Assembly: GCA_016840515.1 (NCBI GenBank)
Contig: JAEOSF010000010.1
Span: 1 to 64,000 of the forward strand
Length of the DNA stretch: 64,000 nt
Origin: Candidatus Borrarchaeum yapensis
GTDB taxonomy: Archaea; Asgardarchaeota; Sifarchaeia; Borrarchaeales; Borrarchaeaceae
Reading direction: 5' to 3'
The translations under genes and the position numbers were made by a program. Shown here in pieces: positions 52,345 through 61,761 of this stretch (positions are counted from its first letter, which is position 1; each line of letters starts with the position of its first letter). Under the pieces are notes generated by a model that was not told the DNA's origin, did not search any database, and saw only the letters and a program-made list of their open reading frames with translations.

Positions 52345-53223
52345 TCATTTTGGTTTTCTAAAAGCCAGTATAAAGTCGTGAACCCTGGAAATTACCATAG
52401 TTGTCGGATATCCTAAAGGACGTGTTGTATAATGAGGATGCTCCCATATAATCATGTCTTGATATTCAAAGCCTATCTCTTTGCAGATGTGGATCATATC
52501 AATATGTATTGTGATTACTTCTGAACCTCTTCGAGAATCCTGAACTATGACCACAAAGTACTTTCCTTTTTTTAAAACCTCAAAAACAAGTCTATAGATT
52601 TTCTCAAGTTCAGAAATAAATTTATCGTAGGTCTGAATATTGCCCAAGTCTCTGGAATCTTCACTATAAATTTTCCATTCTTTTTCAGTTTGTCCTGTAT
52701 ATTTACCGTTTATTCCATGAAGTCCGATCCAATAGGGCGGTGATGTCAAACAAAAATCTACAGATTCTTTTTCAACATGAGAAAGAAGGTTTCTTGCATC
52801 ATCGTAAATTATTTTATGATCATTAGAGATTCTCGTTTTTTCATCAGAGTCGAACCAAGTCTCTATAGGTTTAGGGATTTCTTCCAGTCTTCCCTTTGCA
52901 ATATTTGACCATTTTTCTGATAATTCTATTCCTAAGGCATCTCTATCTAAGTTCCTACTTACAACAACGGTTGTTCCAATTCCAACCATAGGATCAAAAA
53001 CAAAATCTCCTCTCTTAGTAAACATCCTTATCAAACGTTTTGCAACAAAATCAGGAAAGATTGCTGGATGTCCATAATTATTTCTTACTGGTTGTTTAAA
53101 TCTCCACACAGATTTTGAGAATTGTACCCATTCTGCTCCAGTAAGGTCATTTAGTCTATTTTTTCTCTTCTTAGATTTTTTAACATCGCTTTCGCTAATA
53201 TCGTTCAATTTAATCCTCAGCAT
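52345..53223 (-). CDS. DNA methyltransferase, N4-cytosine/N6-adenine beta class
   Basis: 292 residues. Motif IV TSPPYW (typical of N4-cytosine enzymes) is near residue 160-170, and motif I DPMVGIGTTVV with LGIELSEKW near residue 80-105 is in the permuted order of the beta class. No restriction endonuclease or specificity gene is adjacent, so it is an orphan methylase, possibly epigenetic. Target sequence cannot be read from the protein. Confidence 0.88.
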   Translation of the reverse strand: MLRIKLNDISESDVKKSKKRKNRLNDLTGAEWVQFSKSVWRFKQPVRNNYGHPAIFPDFVAKRLIRMFTKRGDFVFDPMVGIGTTVVVSRNLDRDALGIELSEKWSNIAKGRLEEIPKPIETWFDSDEKTRISNDHKIIYDDARNLLSHVEKESVDFCLTSPPYWIGLHGINGKYTGQTEKEWKIYSEDSRDLGNIQTYDKFISELEKIYRLVFEVLKKGKYFVVIVQDSRRGSEVITIHIDMIHICKEIGFEYQDMIIWEHPHYTTRPLGYPTTMVISRVHDFILAFRKPK

Positions 53224-53362
53224 TTATTCAAGATTAACTTTTTTCTTCTTGAATTTTATAGAGACCATTTTTCATACATTTACTATTGCGTGAAAGACAG
53301 TTTTCACGTAACTATCGCAATATTAATTATACATTTATTAAACCAAATTTCGAGGGAGAATT

Positions 53363-53935
53363 ATGATCAATTTTGGTATATTAATTTTCAATGGCGCAGA
53401 AGAACTGGATTTTGTTGGACCTTACGAAGTTTTTTCAATCTTAAACACTTATGATTTGAAAGAGAAAAGAGTTAATGTGTTCACAATTGCGGAAAAAAAA
53501 GAACTAGTGAAATGTGCAAACAATCTAAAAGTAATGCCTGATTTTTCATTAGAAAACGCCCCGAAAATTGATGTGTTACTCGTTCCTGGAGGCGACGGAA
53601 GAAGAAAGGAGATGCACAACGAAATCCTAAGAGATTTCATATTAAAAACTGCTGAAACAGCAAAATATACCACTTCAGTGTGTACAGGAGCGTTTATTTT
53701 AGCAGAAGCAGGGATTCTTGATGGAAAAAAGGCTACGACATGGAAAGGTGTCCTTAGTGAACTCGATAACTATGAAAAAATAGAAATGGTCAAAGAACGA
53801 TTTGTGGTCGAGGGAAATGTTATCACATCTGCAGGAGTTACTGCTGGCATGGATATGGCACTTTATTTGGTGGAGGTCTTATTTGGGGGCGATGCCAAGA
53901 AATTTGTTGCCGAAGAAATTGAATATATATACTGA
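53363..53935 (+). CDS. DJ-1/PfpI-family protein
   Basis: 190 residues, family length. Start MINFGILIFNGAEELDFVGP, nucleophile elbow SVCTGAFILAEAGIL with the catalytic Cys, and the ATTWKG-type segment after it. Members act as glyoxalase III, chaperones or peptidases; a triad His at the usual site is not obvious, so the activity is open. ATG follows CGAGGGAGAA. Confidence 0.88.
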   Translation: MINFGILIFNGAEELDFVGPYEVFSILNTYDLKEKRVNVFTIAEKKELVKCANNLKVMPDFSLENAPKIDVLLVPGGDGRRKEMHNEILRDFILKTAETAKYTTSVCTGAFILAEAGILDGKKATTWKGVLSELDNYEKIEMVKERFVVEGNVITSAGVTAGMDMALYLVEVLFGGDAKKFVAEEIEYIY

Positions 53936-54020
53936 ATACACTTTTGATCAACAAGAACATTATATAAAGAGATCATAAACGTCCTAGAGGCGCTTTTTCG
54001 AAGGATGTGAGGGAATCTCG

Positions 54021-54446
54021 ATGAAAAGTAATGAACTAAATTCTGGAGAAATGAATCTTAAGAAATTACTTTATGATATTGCATGCCGACCTCTTTGCAG
54101 GTTTTATAAAGAAGGACAAGAAGACGATCCAGAGGAAACAGAATGTGGTGCTTGGGAAATTTTAAGTAAGCACATTATAGACGGGTCATTAACTGTCGGT
54201 GAACTAAGAAAATTTTCCGAATCTATTAAAGATGAAGTTGATATGACTGGAGAAACAAAGCCACCCTTTACCTCGCTTGATCAATCACTTATTGATAAGA
54301 TATGCAAACCACAGTGTGAATTTTATGCAGAGGATCAGGAGAACTGGGAGAAAGACTATCAATGCGGGGCCTATAAACTTATAAAGACTATCATGGCATC
54401 AGAAAAATTAAGACTTGAAGACCTTAAGATTAAAAAAGACGATTAA
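54021..54446 (+). CDS. Protein with two Cys repeats, upstream of a ZIP transporter
   Basis: 141 residues with a twofold repeat: ACRPLCRFYKEGQ...ECGAW (Cys22, 26, 42) and ICKPQCEFYAEDQ...QCGAY (Cys95, 99, 115), each C-x3-C-x15-C and followed by a helical stretch. This looks like a metal- or Fe-S-binding module that duplicated. No family recognised. The ZIP-family transporter starts 29 bases downstream on the same strand, so a role in metal handling is a reasonable inference. Start ATG 54021. Confidence 0.7.
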   Translation: MKSNELNSGEMNLKKLLYDIACRPLCRFYKEGQEDDPEETECGAWEILSKHIIDGSLTVGELRKFSESIKDEVDMTGETKPPFTSLDQSLIDKICKPQCEFYAEDQENWEKDYQCGAYKLIKTIMASEKLRLEDLKIKKDD

Positions 54447-54475
54447 GAAATAATCGATGACGCAGGAAGATTGTA

Positions 54476-55246
54476 ATGGATCCAATTCTGTATGCAATTG
54501 CAATAAGCACATTAGCAGGATCAGCAACGGGTTTGGGTGCTTTAATAGTTCTCGTTTTAGGGAAACGTAGTGATAACATTCTTGGAATGATGCTTGGATT
54601 TGCAAGTGGAACAATGATTGCTGTTGCCTCGCTGATTCTTATAATAGAAAGCGAAGCACTTACTAACGTAATATGGGCGGCACTTGGCTTTGCACTCGGA
54701 GCATTTGTAATGTTAATTGTAGATGCACGTTTACCTCATTTTCATGTAACATGCGAATATGAGGGTGGTCAAAAAGAATCAAAAACACGAGACTTAGCGT
54801 CACTCAAATGTGGAATGTTAATTGCAATTGGTATCACAATACATAATTTTCCTGAAGGACTATCGGTGGCTACTGGGTTTGCGATCACACCAAGTCTTGG
54901 TCTTGTAATTGCAGTATCGATTGGATTTCATAATATTCCTGAAGGCATAGCTGTAGCTATACCCTTGTATAAAGCTGGCATGAGAAAAGACCAATTGTTT
55001 TTAGTTACTCTTCTTTCAGGACTATCGGAACCACTTGCCGCAACAATTTCCCTGTTGCTCTTATTACAGGTTTCTATTTTTATTCAGGCTATATTTCTAG
55101 CCTTTGCAGGAGGAGCTATGATCTATTTGGTTTGCGACGAGTTAGCACCGCAGGCACATAGCGAAAAAACACACGAACATATACCAATAATAGGATTAGT
55201 TGCAGGTTTTTTGATTATTCTTCTTTTGAAGAGTCTTATTGCATGA
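54476..55246 (+). CDS. ZIP-family metal transporter
   Basis: 256 residues, about eight membrane helices. Helix IV HNFPEGLSVATGF and helix V HNIPEGIAVAIPL carry the HNxPEG metal-binding signatures; HFHVTCEY lies in the cytoplasmic variable loop, which has His and Cys. Usual substrates are zinc, iron or manganese. It follows the Cys-repeat protein gene by 29 bases, probably one operon. Confidence 0.92.
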   Translation: MDPILYAIAISTLAGSATGLGALIVLVLGKRSDNILGMMLGFASGTMIAVASLILIIESEALTNVIWAALGFALGAFVMLIVDARLPHFHVTCEYEGGQKESKTRDLASLKCGMLIAIGITIHNFPEGLSVATGFAITPSLGLVIAVSIGFHNIPEGIAVAIPLYKAGMRKDQLFLVTLLSGLSEPLAATISLLLLLQVSIFIQAIFLAFAGGAMIYLVCDELAPQAHSEKTHEHIPIIGLVAGFLIILLLKSLIA

Positions 55247-55411
55247 AGTTCGCTAAAATTCAACGCAAAGTAATATTTACTTTAAAGTACAATTATTAAA
55301 AACTGGCATTTAAATTAGAGCGACATATACGACTAGAAAAGTAGTACATAAGTTTTTATGATAAAATAACAAATTTCCTAATTTATCAATTCTAAGGAGT
55401 GATAATTTTAG

Positions 55412-56158
55412 ATGTTTTCTAATCATGATATCGAACTTGTAGCAGAAATTCTTGTCAATTCAAAATACTTAGTTGCTTTTACGGGAGCAGGTGTTTCAAC
55501 AGAATCTGGACTGCCTGATTATAGAGGTCCTGAGGGAGTTTGGACACTTCGAGATAAAGGACTCAAACCGAATTTACCAAGGAAGCCAATTTCCGAAATT
55601 GAGCCAAATATAGGTCATTACGCATTTGTAGATCTCTATAAGCGTGGCATCTTGAAATATTTGATCTCTCAAAATGTGGATAATCTTCATCTAAAATCTG
55701 GAATCCCGTCTGAAATTCTTGCTGAACTTCATGGCAATCATGCACTAATGAAGTGCTTGAATTGTGATGCCCGTTTTTCTAAACAGGAAATTGGTTGGGA
55801 TGATGTGATTCATGGAAAGGGTTATCGGACTCAAAGACCTAGCTCAAACCAACCTAAATGTTCTCATTGTAATGGAAGAATAATTTCGTCCGTTGTTAAT
55901 TTTAATGATCCCATGCCTGAAAAAGAAATTATAGAGTCAGAGAAACAGTCAAGAAAATGCGATGTAATGTTAGTAGTGGGTTCTTCTTTAAGTGTATATC
56001 CTGCAGCCGAACTTCCTGTCATAGCTAAACGATTAGGAGCAACACTCATCATAGTAAATATGGGTGAAACCCAATTAGATGGTTTAGCAGATGTTCGAAT
56101 TGAAGCAAAATCAGGTGAATTTTTACCTAAAGTTGTGGCGCAAATAAAGGAACTATAG
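55412..56158 (+). CDS. Sir2-family NAD-dependent deacylase
   Basis: 248 residues. NAD-binding FTGAGVSTESGLPDYRGP, catalytic SQNVDNLH and ELHGNHA, zinc site CLNCDARF...CSHCNGRI and the Rossmann end VVGSSLSVYPAAELP are all present. It deacetylates Lys residues, in archaea probably chromatin proteins such as Alba. ATG with AAGGAGTG upstream. The Cys-rich neighbour 56191 is convergent. Confidence 0.95.
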   Translation: MFSNHDIELVAEILVNSKYLVAFTGAGVSTESGLPDYRGPEGVWTLRDKGLKPNLPRKPISEIEPNIGHYAFVDLYKRGILKYLISQNVDNLHLKSGIPSEILAELHGNHALMKCLNCDARFSKQEIGWDDVIHGKGYRTQRPSSNQPKCSHCNGRIISSVVNFNDPMPEKEIIESEKQSRKCDVMLVVGSSLSVYPAAELPVIAKRLGATLIIVNMGETQLDGLADVRIEAKSGEFLPKVVAQIKEL

Positions 56159-56190
56159 AGCAGCTGAAGAGTTAAACACTTCTCTGTCCT

Positions 56191-56427
56191 TCAGGGTTTA
56201 TTATCATTAAGCCTTTTCTTCTCGGTTAAGTTCAACAAAAAGGAGCGGGCCAATTTTGGTGAATTAAATGATGCAATTGCCCGTTCTAAATGAATTGTGA
56301 AATTCTTTCCACAAAAAGGACAGGTCTTTTTTCGTGATTTGACATTTCTTTTCTTTGATAGATAAACCTGCGGCTTGTTACATGATGTACAACGAACGAT
56401 GTAATAATTGTTAAAGGGACTTTGCAC
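56191..56427 (-). CDS. Small zinc-ribbon protein (DUF1922-like)
   Basis: 78 residues. Zinc ribbon RCTSCNKPQVY and TCPFCGKNFT (C-x2-C, 16 residues apart, C-x2-C) in the first half, then a helical tail with LERAIASFNSPKLARSFLLN. Similar to archaeal DUF1922 proteins. It starts with little space after the HD gene (20 bases), same strand, so it may be translated from the same message. Confidence 0.7.
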   Translation of the reverse strand: MQSPFNNYYIVRCTSCNKPQVYLSKKRNVKSRKKTCPFCGKNFTIHLERAIASFNSPKLARSFLLNLTEKKRLNDNKP

Positions 56428-56446
56428 TTTTCAAGAACTCCTATTA

Positions 56447-56995
56447 TTATCGGTACTTGCCTTTCAAATATGCTAAAATCTCGACAAGAGTTTTATCAGT
56501 TATTAGTTCTTTAGTACTCCAAAACTCATTTAAATTTTCTTTCGGGTATCCCGCTTTTTGATATTCAACGGCTTGGAGCAGCATTTCTAATTTGTCTATC
56601 TGATGCAATAACTTTGCTTCATCTGTTTCATTACTAATATATTGCTCATAGACTTCTAACAATTCTTCTCGTTTCTTCTCGTCTAATAACTTAAACAATT
56701 TCTTAATAGCTTCTTTTTCTAATTCCTTTTTATTTTCTTCTCCTCCGAGTAATTCAATTGAAGAAGGAGTTAAATCACCTAAATAACTTTCACCTAAATC
56801 GTGAATTATCGCCATTATCAGTAATTTTCGAAGATCGATGTTATCTCTGTCAAGACCTATGATAAGAGCCAAAAGTGTACTTGAAAATGAATGCGCTGCT
56901 ATAGATTCTGGGTCTTTAATACCTTTTACCACCCATCCTGTTCGTGGAAGTCTTTTCAAAACATTCGTAACTTCAAAAAATTTTATTAAGTCCAT
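56447..56995 (-). CDS. HD-domain hydrolase, HDDC2/YfbR-like
   Basis: 182 residues. Metal-binding His in EVTNVLKRLPRTGW...ESIAAHSFS, the HD pair in AIIHDLGESYLGDLTP and later Asp in LLHQIDKLEMLLQA. HDDC2/YfbR proteins are 5'-deoxynucleotidases acting on dNMPs. Length fits. It precedes the zinc-ribbon gene at 56191 by 19 bases. Confidence 0.88.
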   Translation of the reverse strand: MDLIKFFEVTNVLKRLPRTGWVVKGIKDPESIAAHSFSSTLLALIIGLDRDNIDLRKLLIMAIIHDLGESYLGDLTPSSIELLGGEENKKELEKEAIKKLFKLLDEKKREELLEVYEQYISNETDEAKLLHQIDKLEMLLQAVEYQKAGYPKENLNEFWSTKELITDKTLVEILAYLKGKYR

Positions 56996-57089
56996 AGACT
57001 CACCATAATCGTTTTTCTTTACTTCATTATATTGAAAAAACCATTACAAAGATATCGTTTTTAATTACAATCTTATATTATAGAAATTC

Positions 57090-57902
57090 GTGAAAGAAAT
57101 GAGTTCACGAAGTTCATGGTTTGAAGTAAAAGAAATTTTGGATAAGATATTCTTAATTTCAGAGCCAGGACATACGGAATGGATCAATTCTTATTTGCTT
57201 AAAACAGAACCTCCTGTTTTAATTGATACCGGCATGGGAATTGGCGATATTAGCCGTGTAGTGCATCCGTTGCTTGGAAAAGAAGATTTGGGCGATATCC
57301 TAGTCATAAATACGCATTCTCATTACGATCACATCGGAGGGAATCACCTATTTCGCAAAATAGCTATTTATGACAATGAAAAAGAACTTCTCTATGCACC
57401 ACAAAAAAAAGAAATTATGGACTATATTATTGACGAAAAGAACTTCACTCGACAACCTCCGGCAGAATTCGACCCAACAAATTTTAAGATTTTCCCATCC
57501 CAAGCCACACGACTCCTTAAAGATGGAGATATTATTGAGCTTAATGATCGGTCTATAGAGATAATTCACGCACCTGGACATTCACCAGGGAGTATATGTT
57601 TGTTTGATGATGAAAATAAAGTATTGTTTTCAGGGGATGTAATCTATGAAGGTCCCCTGTACGCTCATCTAGAAGGAAGCAACTTAAAAACGTATTACAA
57701 GACAATGAAAAAACTTAGACAAAATTGGCAATCAAAGATCACCAAAATTCTCCCTGCTCATAATGAGGTTCCGCTCGTTCCGATGGTTATAGAGCGGATG
57801 GAGAAGGCATTTGAACAAATCCTTAACGGTACTGCAGAATTCGCGCTAGAAAATGATATTAAAAGATATTCCTTCAAGCGGTTCTCAGTATTGACAAAAT
57901 AG
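57090..57902 (+). CDS. Metallo-beta-lactamase fold hydrolase
   Basis: 270 residues. Zinc ligands in NTHSHYDHIGGN (HxHxDH), a later His in HAPGHSPGSI, Asp in LFSGDVIYEG and final His in LPAHNEVP. Start GTG 57090 or ATG 57099. Glyoxalase II/ flavin-less type; substrate not assignable. Confidence 0.9.
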   Translation: MKEMSSRSSWFEVKEILDKIFLISEPGHTEWINSYLLKTEPPVLIDTGMGIGDISRVVHPLLGKEDLGDILVINTHSHYDHIGGNHLFRKIAIYDNEKELLYAPQKKEIMDYIIDEKNFTRQPPAEFDPTNFKIFPSQATRLLKDGDIIELNDRSIEIIHAPGHSPGSICLFDDENKVLFSGDVIYEGPLYAHLEGSNLKTYYKTMKKLRQNWQSKITKILPAHNEVPLVPMVIERMEKAFEQILNGTAEFALENDIKRYSFKRFSVLTK

Positions 57903-57954
57903 AACTCCTTTGTAAAAAAATATGTAAAGGATGGAAAACCGTTCTCTTAGCTTA

Positions 57955-58815
57955 TTATTTTTCATCTTCTAGCGTTGCTACAATCTTTCTTACAGCTTCT
58001 TTGAAGGCTATTGCTGCAGGGCTATCTGGATGTTCTGCAACGAATGGGTTTCCTTTATCAGAATCGACTGGTATTTTCACATCCAGCGGAATCCGTCCTA
58101 GGAAGGGAAGGCCTAGTTCATTTGCCACTTTCTCACCGCCACCTTTACCGAAAAGGTCAATTTCTGTTACTTTTCCACAATCTGGGCACGTGAATATTAA
58201 CCCGCTCATATTTTCGAGAATACCGAGAACTGGAACATTCATCTTTCCTGCCATGCCTATGCTCTTCCGTACATCTAGTAGTGCTACGTCTTGTGGAGTC
58301 GTTACGATCACAACACCATCAAGATCTGGAATAAGTTGACCAACGGACATTGGCTCATCTGCAGTTCCTGGAGGTAAATCGATAATCAAGAAGTCTAGTT
58401 GATCCCAATAAACTTCTGCCAGAAATTGACGTATTACAGTAGTTTTGAGTGGGCCTCTCCAAATCACAGGAGTGTCAGGGGTTTGGAGAAGAAATGCGAG
58501 AGACATAACTCGAATACCTGAAGGATGCATCACGGGCATCATACCGAATGGACCAGTTTGCTCTATACGGCGTCCTTCTAATCCTAACATCAAGGCTACA
58601 TCGGGTCCAGTAACATCTGCATCAAGGATACCTGTACTGTATCCCATCATCTCGAATCCCATAGCAAGATTTACAGCAGTCGTCGTTTTCCCAACGCCTC
58701 CTTTACCACTCATTACGGCAATCTTGTATTTTATTAGCTTCATGTTATGCTCAAGCATTTTCATTTGTTTTTCCATTTCTGCGCTTCTTTTTTGATAATC
58801 TTCCATTTTGTTCAT
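57955..58815 (-). CDS. Mrp/NBP35-type iron-sulfur carrier ATPase
   Basis: 286 residues. P-loop [10 protein letters not shown] at about 36, switch I/II (DLPPGTAD) and the C-terminal half motif [11 protein letters not shown], which supplies the C-x2-C cluster ligand. ApbC/Mrp proteins assemble and transfer 4Fe-4S clusters as dimers. N-terminal coiled region ([20 protein letters not shown]) is longer than in bacterial Mrp. Good match. Confidence 0.92.
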   Translation of the reverse strand: MNKMEDYQKRSAEMEKQMKMLEHNMKLIKYKIAVMSGKGGVGKTTTAVNLAMGFEMMGYSTGILDADVTGPDVALMLGLEGRRIEQTGPFGMMPVMHPSGIRVMSLAFLLQTPDTPVIWRGPLKTTVIRQFLAEVYWDQLDFLIIDLPPGTADEPMSVGQLIPDLDGVVIVTTPQDVALLDVRKSIGMAGKMNVPVLGILENMSGLIFTCPDCGKVTEIDLFGKGGGEKVANELGLPFLGRIPLDVKIPVDSDKGNPFVAEHPDSPAAIAFKEAVRKIVATLEDEK

Positions 58816-59313
58816 CTTCCTTTTATTTAAATAAATTATAATCCACTTCTAAATGTAATAACTCACCTATTACCAAATCTTCCAATTAGTTAACAAAAGC
58901 AACAAGTAATATTTTTGTGCATCTGAACAAAAATATTCAAACGAACTTTTGACTTGAAACGTATTTAAACTTTCTTCCAGAGACAAAAATCATCCACAAT
59001 CTATCATACTAAATGCTCATCTAGGGAAAGAATTAAAGAAATACTACGGTTAAGACCTAGCAGGGGAACTCATCCTAAAGGAAAATTTAATAAAGATGTA
59101 TTAAATCTCTCTACTAAACTCGCAACATCAACTAGCCTAGGAGGTTATATGAAATCTTCTGCTGATATTGAATCATAATAAACAAATACCGCGCGTTTGC
59201 CTCTATCACCATCTACTTAAAAGTTAATGATAGATAATTATACATGCTCGTATAGCTAAATTAGTATAGCTATATCGGGTAGATGAAAAATCAACAATAA
59301 AAAGGTGAAAAAA
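58816..59313. other. Intergenic region before the C2H2 genes
   Basis: 498 bases. An open frame of about 70 codons with no ATG until its end (58968-59178; ERIKEILRLRPSRGTHPKGK ...) may be a gene relic. Near its end AGGAGG precedes ATG AAATCTTCTGCTGATATTGA, a nine-codon peptide ending in TAA 59178. Neither is called. Confidence 0.35.
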
Positions 59314-59661
59314 ATGGGTGCATACGATTGTCCATCATGTGGACTAAAATTTAAAACACGAAAAGAATTCGAAATGCATGCTGAGGAAAAACACGGACTT
59401 TCTGGTTTAGTAGACACAGCTATAGAAAAAATGGATGAGGCTGGGGAATGTCCGACATGTGGATTGAAGTACAAGAGCAAAAAGCAACTTTCAGCGCATA
59501 TTGAGGAAAAACACGGGATGCCGGGCTATGTTGACGTCATAATCTCTAAAATGGACGAATCTGGTGAATGTGAGCATTGCGGAATAAAATATAAGAGCAA
59601 AGATGATCTAAAAGATCACTATGATGAACACCACGGCATGCCAGGGACAGGGGCAGTTTAA
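59314..59661 (+). CDS. Three-finger C2H2 protein A
   Basis: 115 residues from ATG 59314 with AAAGGTGA upstream. Three C2H2 zinc fingers with exactly 40-residue period: Cys6/Cys9/His22/His27, Cys46/Cys49/His62/His67 and Cys86/Cys89/His102/His107, each C-x2-C-x12-H-x4-H. Between fingers there are conserved helices (AIEKMDEAGE and ISKMDESGE). The finger matches the TFIIIA type, but the longer linkers differ from the 28-residue period of eukaryotic arrays. Nucleic-acid or protein binding is expected. Paralogue of the 60007 gene. Confidence 0.85.
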   Translation: MGAYDCPSCGLKFKTRKEFEMHAEEKHGLSGLVDTAIEKMDEAGECPTCGLKYKSKKQLSAHIEEKHGMPGYVDVIISKMDESGECEHCGIKYKSKDDLKDHYDEHHGMPGTGAV

Positions 59662-60006
59662 CTCTAGAAAAAAAACATACAGGCTATTTTGACCTAAATG
59701 AAAATAAATTTAAAAAATCCTTAGCCGGAATACTCTTTTCTGGCGCCTTTTTTTTAGTTAGATTTAATAATTGCTAATTCATTGTCTGTAAGAATACAAC
59801 ATTTTTCGTTCTCAGAACATCTCTCATCTTTATAAATAGTATTATCATCACAATTTTTATCATATCTTTATTGCGTAAGTACAGATTCTCTGAAAAATCT
59901 ATTGCCTTTATCCCCTATTAATATTCATTACTGCCTATATACGTATATTTATATATAACCATTAGATAATAATTAATGATGACAGATAAAAATGAAGGTG
60001 ATATAA
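59662..60006. other. Intergenic region between C2H2 paralogues
   Basis: 345 bases. GCCGGAA (59724-59730) and TTCTGGC (59738-59744) form a short stem ahead of a T-run (59748-59755), a likely terminator for gene A. The rest should contain the promoter of gene B; TATATAACC-like signals are near 59950. Confidence 0.4.
59724..59755 (+). terminator. Hairpin and T-run after the first C2H2 gene
   Basis: GCCGGAA and TTCTGGC (one G-U pair) with a seven-base loop, then GCGCC and eight T residues. Typical shape of an intrinsic terminator in U-rich archaeal 3' ends. Confidence 0.5.
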
Positions 60007-60351
60007 ATGGCTTATGATTGTCAAAGTTGTGGTTTAAAATTTAAAACACGAGAAGAATTTGAAAAACACGCTGAGGAAAAACATGGGATGCCTGACTTCA
60101 CTGATGTTGCTATTGAGAAGTTGGATGAGGCTGGGGAATGTCCAACATGTGGGATCAAGTATAAGAGCAAAAATGAACTAAAAAAGCATATAGAGGAACA
60201 TCATGGAATGCCTGGCTATATTGATGTAATGATCTCAAAAATGGACGAAACTGGTAAATGTTCTCATTGTGGGCTTAAGTACAAAAGCAAAGATGAATTG
60301 AAAGAGCATTATGATGAACATCACGGTCTCCCAGGCGAAGGGACAGTTTAA
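60007..60351 (+). CDS. Three-finger C2H2 protein B
   Basis: 114 residues from ATG 60007 with GAAGGTGAT upstream. Near-identical layout to protein A with C-x2-C-x12-H-x4-H fingers at Cys5/8-His21/26, Cys45/48-His61/66 and Cys85/88-His101/106, 40 residues apart. Linker AIEKLDEAGECPTCG is the same as in A. A tandem pair with separate promoters, so probably expressed under different conditions or dosage amplified. Confidence 0.85.
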   Translation: MAYDCQSCGLKFKTREEFEKHAEEKHGMPDFTDVAIEKLDEAGECPTCGIKYKSKNELKKHIEEHHGMPGYIDVMISKMDETGKCSHCGLKYKSKDELKEHYDEHHGLPGEGTV

Positions 60352-60475
60352 ACGAGATCCAATTGCAGCTCTTTGCTTTTCTTTTTTATTTTTCTTTTTA
60401 GTTTCTAATCTTTTTTTGATTGTAATCATAAAGATTGTATAATTTTGTGTTTTTTCTTAGATTTTGCGTTAATTT

Positions 60476-61411
60476 CTAACTACGCAAAAGAGGCAATGAA
60501 AGACAAGTTGGTCCTCCACTTCGATTGTGGCAAATATCGTCTCCATCAAATTCCAGGATTTCCACACCATAATCTTCTAGTTTTGGTTTAGACTTATTTC
60601 CTTTTACCATGATTCCCTTTCTGGGTTTTAGCATCAATACATTATTACCGTGTGCCTTTAACTCGTTGTAAGTTAATTCAATAAGTTCAATACCTCTTTC
60701 TTTTAGAAACTCGAACATATTTAAAGGCATGAGTTCCAAGTATGCGACAGCTAGATCTTTATCTAGAGGATGTATTATAGAGAGTAAATGGATAAGATCT
60801 TCTGGTCCCTTCCAGTAAGGTAAAGGAAATTGATATACCTTTACTGATAACTCTTCTAAGGCCATTTTTAATTGCAGAAATCCTAATTCATTAGTTCGAT
60901 GCGTTTTTCCAACGATAACAGTCTGCTCGTCAAGCCATAATACATCTCCCCCCTCCAAGCGTGCATCACCATGAATCTTAAAATAAATTGGAATACCTAT
61001 CCGCAGGAGCTCTCGTTCAATGACGGGAACTTCTGCTTCTCTTAGTTTTTTCCCCATCTTACAAAGGATGGCACCGATGTTGGTCATTATCGCGTTATCA
61101 AATACAAAAATAGAATCAAGTAGCGTGTTTGAACCCTTTTCATCATCTTGCGCTAGGATAACTTCTACGCCCTCTCCTCTTAATAAATCAACGAGTTCTT
61201 CATGTTCACGAATGGCTTGTTTAAGATTGGATTTGTGAAAATATCCAAAGTCTTTCCATAAATCTGTTTCTTTAGGTTGGTCTCGGGGCGATTTTAAGAG
61301 GATTTTTTTCAGGGGCCTAATCATCGAATGCCCGCCAAACTTAATAGTATTCTGCATATCCTTCACATCCTTTTGCGAGAACGATATGATTTCTTTAAAA
61401 AGGTTTTTCAT
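60476..61411 (-). CDS. DDAH/arginine deiminase family amidinohydrolase
   Basis: 311 residues. Guanidino-modifying fold: DARLEGGDVLWL (active-site Glu-Gly-Gly-Asp), FKIHGDARLEG with catalytic His, and the nucleophile Cys in RSGGPTCLSLPLLRS at the C-terminus. Dimethylarginine dimethylaminohydrolase/citrulline-forming deiminase types match. The true start could be MKNLF (61411) or MQNTIKFGGH (61357); first 30 residues are not conserved. Confidence 0.8.
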   Translation of the reverse strand: MKNLFKEIISFSQKDVKDMQNTIKFGGHSMIRPLKKILLKSPRDQPKETDLWKDFGYFHKSNLKQAIREHEELVDLLRGEGVEVILAQDDEKGSNTLLDSIFVFDNAIMTNIGAILCKMGKKLREAEVPVIERELLRIGIPIYFKIHGDARLEGGDVLWLDEQTVIVGKTHRTNELGFLQLKMALEELSVKVYQFPLPYWKGPEDLIHLLSIIHPLDKDLAVAYLELMPLNMFEFLKERGIELIELTYNELKAHGNNVLMLKPRKGIMVKGNKSKPKLEDYGVEILEFDGDDICHNRSGGPTCLSLPLLRS

Positions 61412-61761
61412 ATAAACAATACAAACGCTTCTTATTCACTCTGTTTAATTCATTCCAGATACATAATTCATGAATAAGAAATTTTTGAAAAAAGAACTGA
61501 TTTTAGAACTGGTTGCTTATCCTCTGTTCTTCTCTTAGATCATTAAGAATAAAGAATACGAAAAAATAATAATAAATTGAGCAACGAACTAAAAACATAT
61601 TCTATGGTAATTAGATATCAAACAAGCTTTATATATGCGTTGCAGTTTAAAGCATGAATATTCAGATAAACAAAGTCAAATTTACGCTAAAGAAAAAAGG
61701 TAACAGGTTTTGGCTAAAACTATAATCTAAATCTGTTCTCGTAAAAAGGAGGGGTTATTCA
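61412..61761. other. Intergenic region with a TATA box
   Basis: 350 bases. TTTATATATG at 61629-61638 is a good TATA box for the plus strand; transcription would start near 61655, where ATG 61654 opens a 23-codon frame (MNIQINKVKFTLKKKGNRFW, ending LKL) that would be leaderless. The next gene ATG (61762) has its own ribosome site GGAGGGG. Confidence 0.4.

Noticed and set aside
52840-52860. tRNA T-loop-like GGTTCGACTC on the minus strand
   Set aside because: Lies inside the DNA methyltransferase reading frame and no acceptor or anticodon stem can be built around it.
58968-59178. 70-codon open frame ERIKEILRLRPSRG..., with nine-codon tail after AGGAGG
   Set aside because: No start codon near its beginning and no recognised family; kept only as a possible relic.
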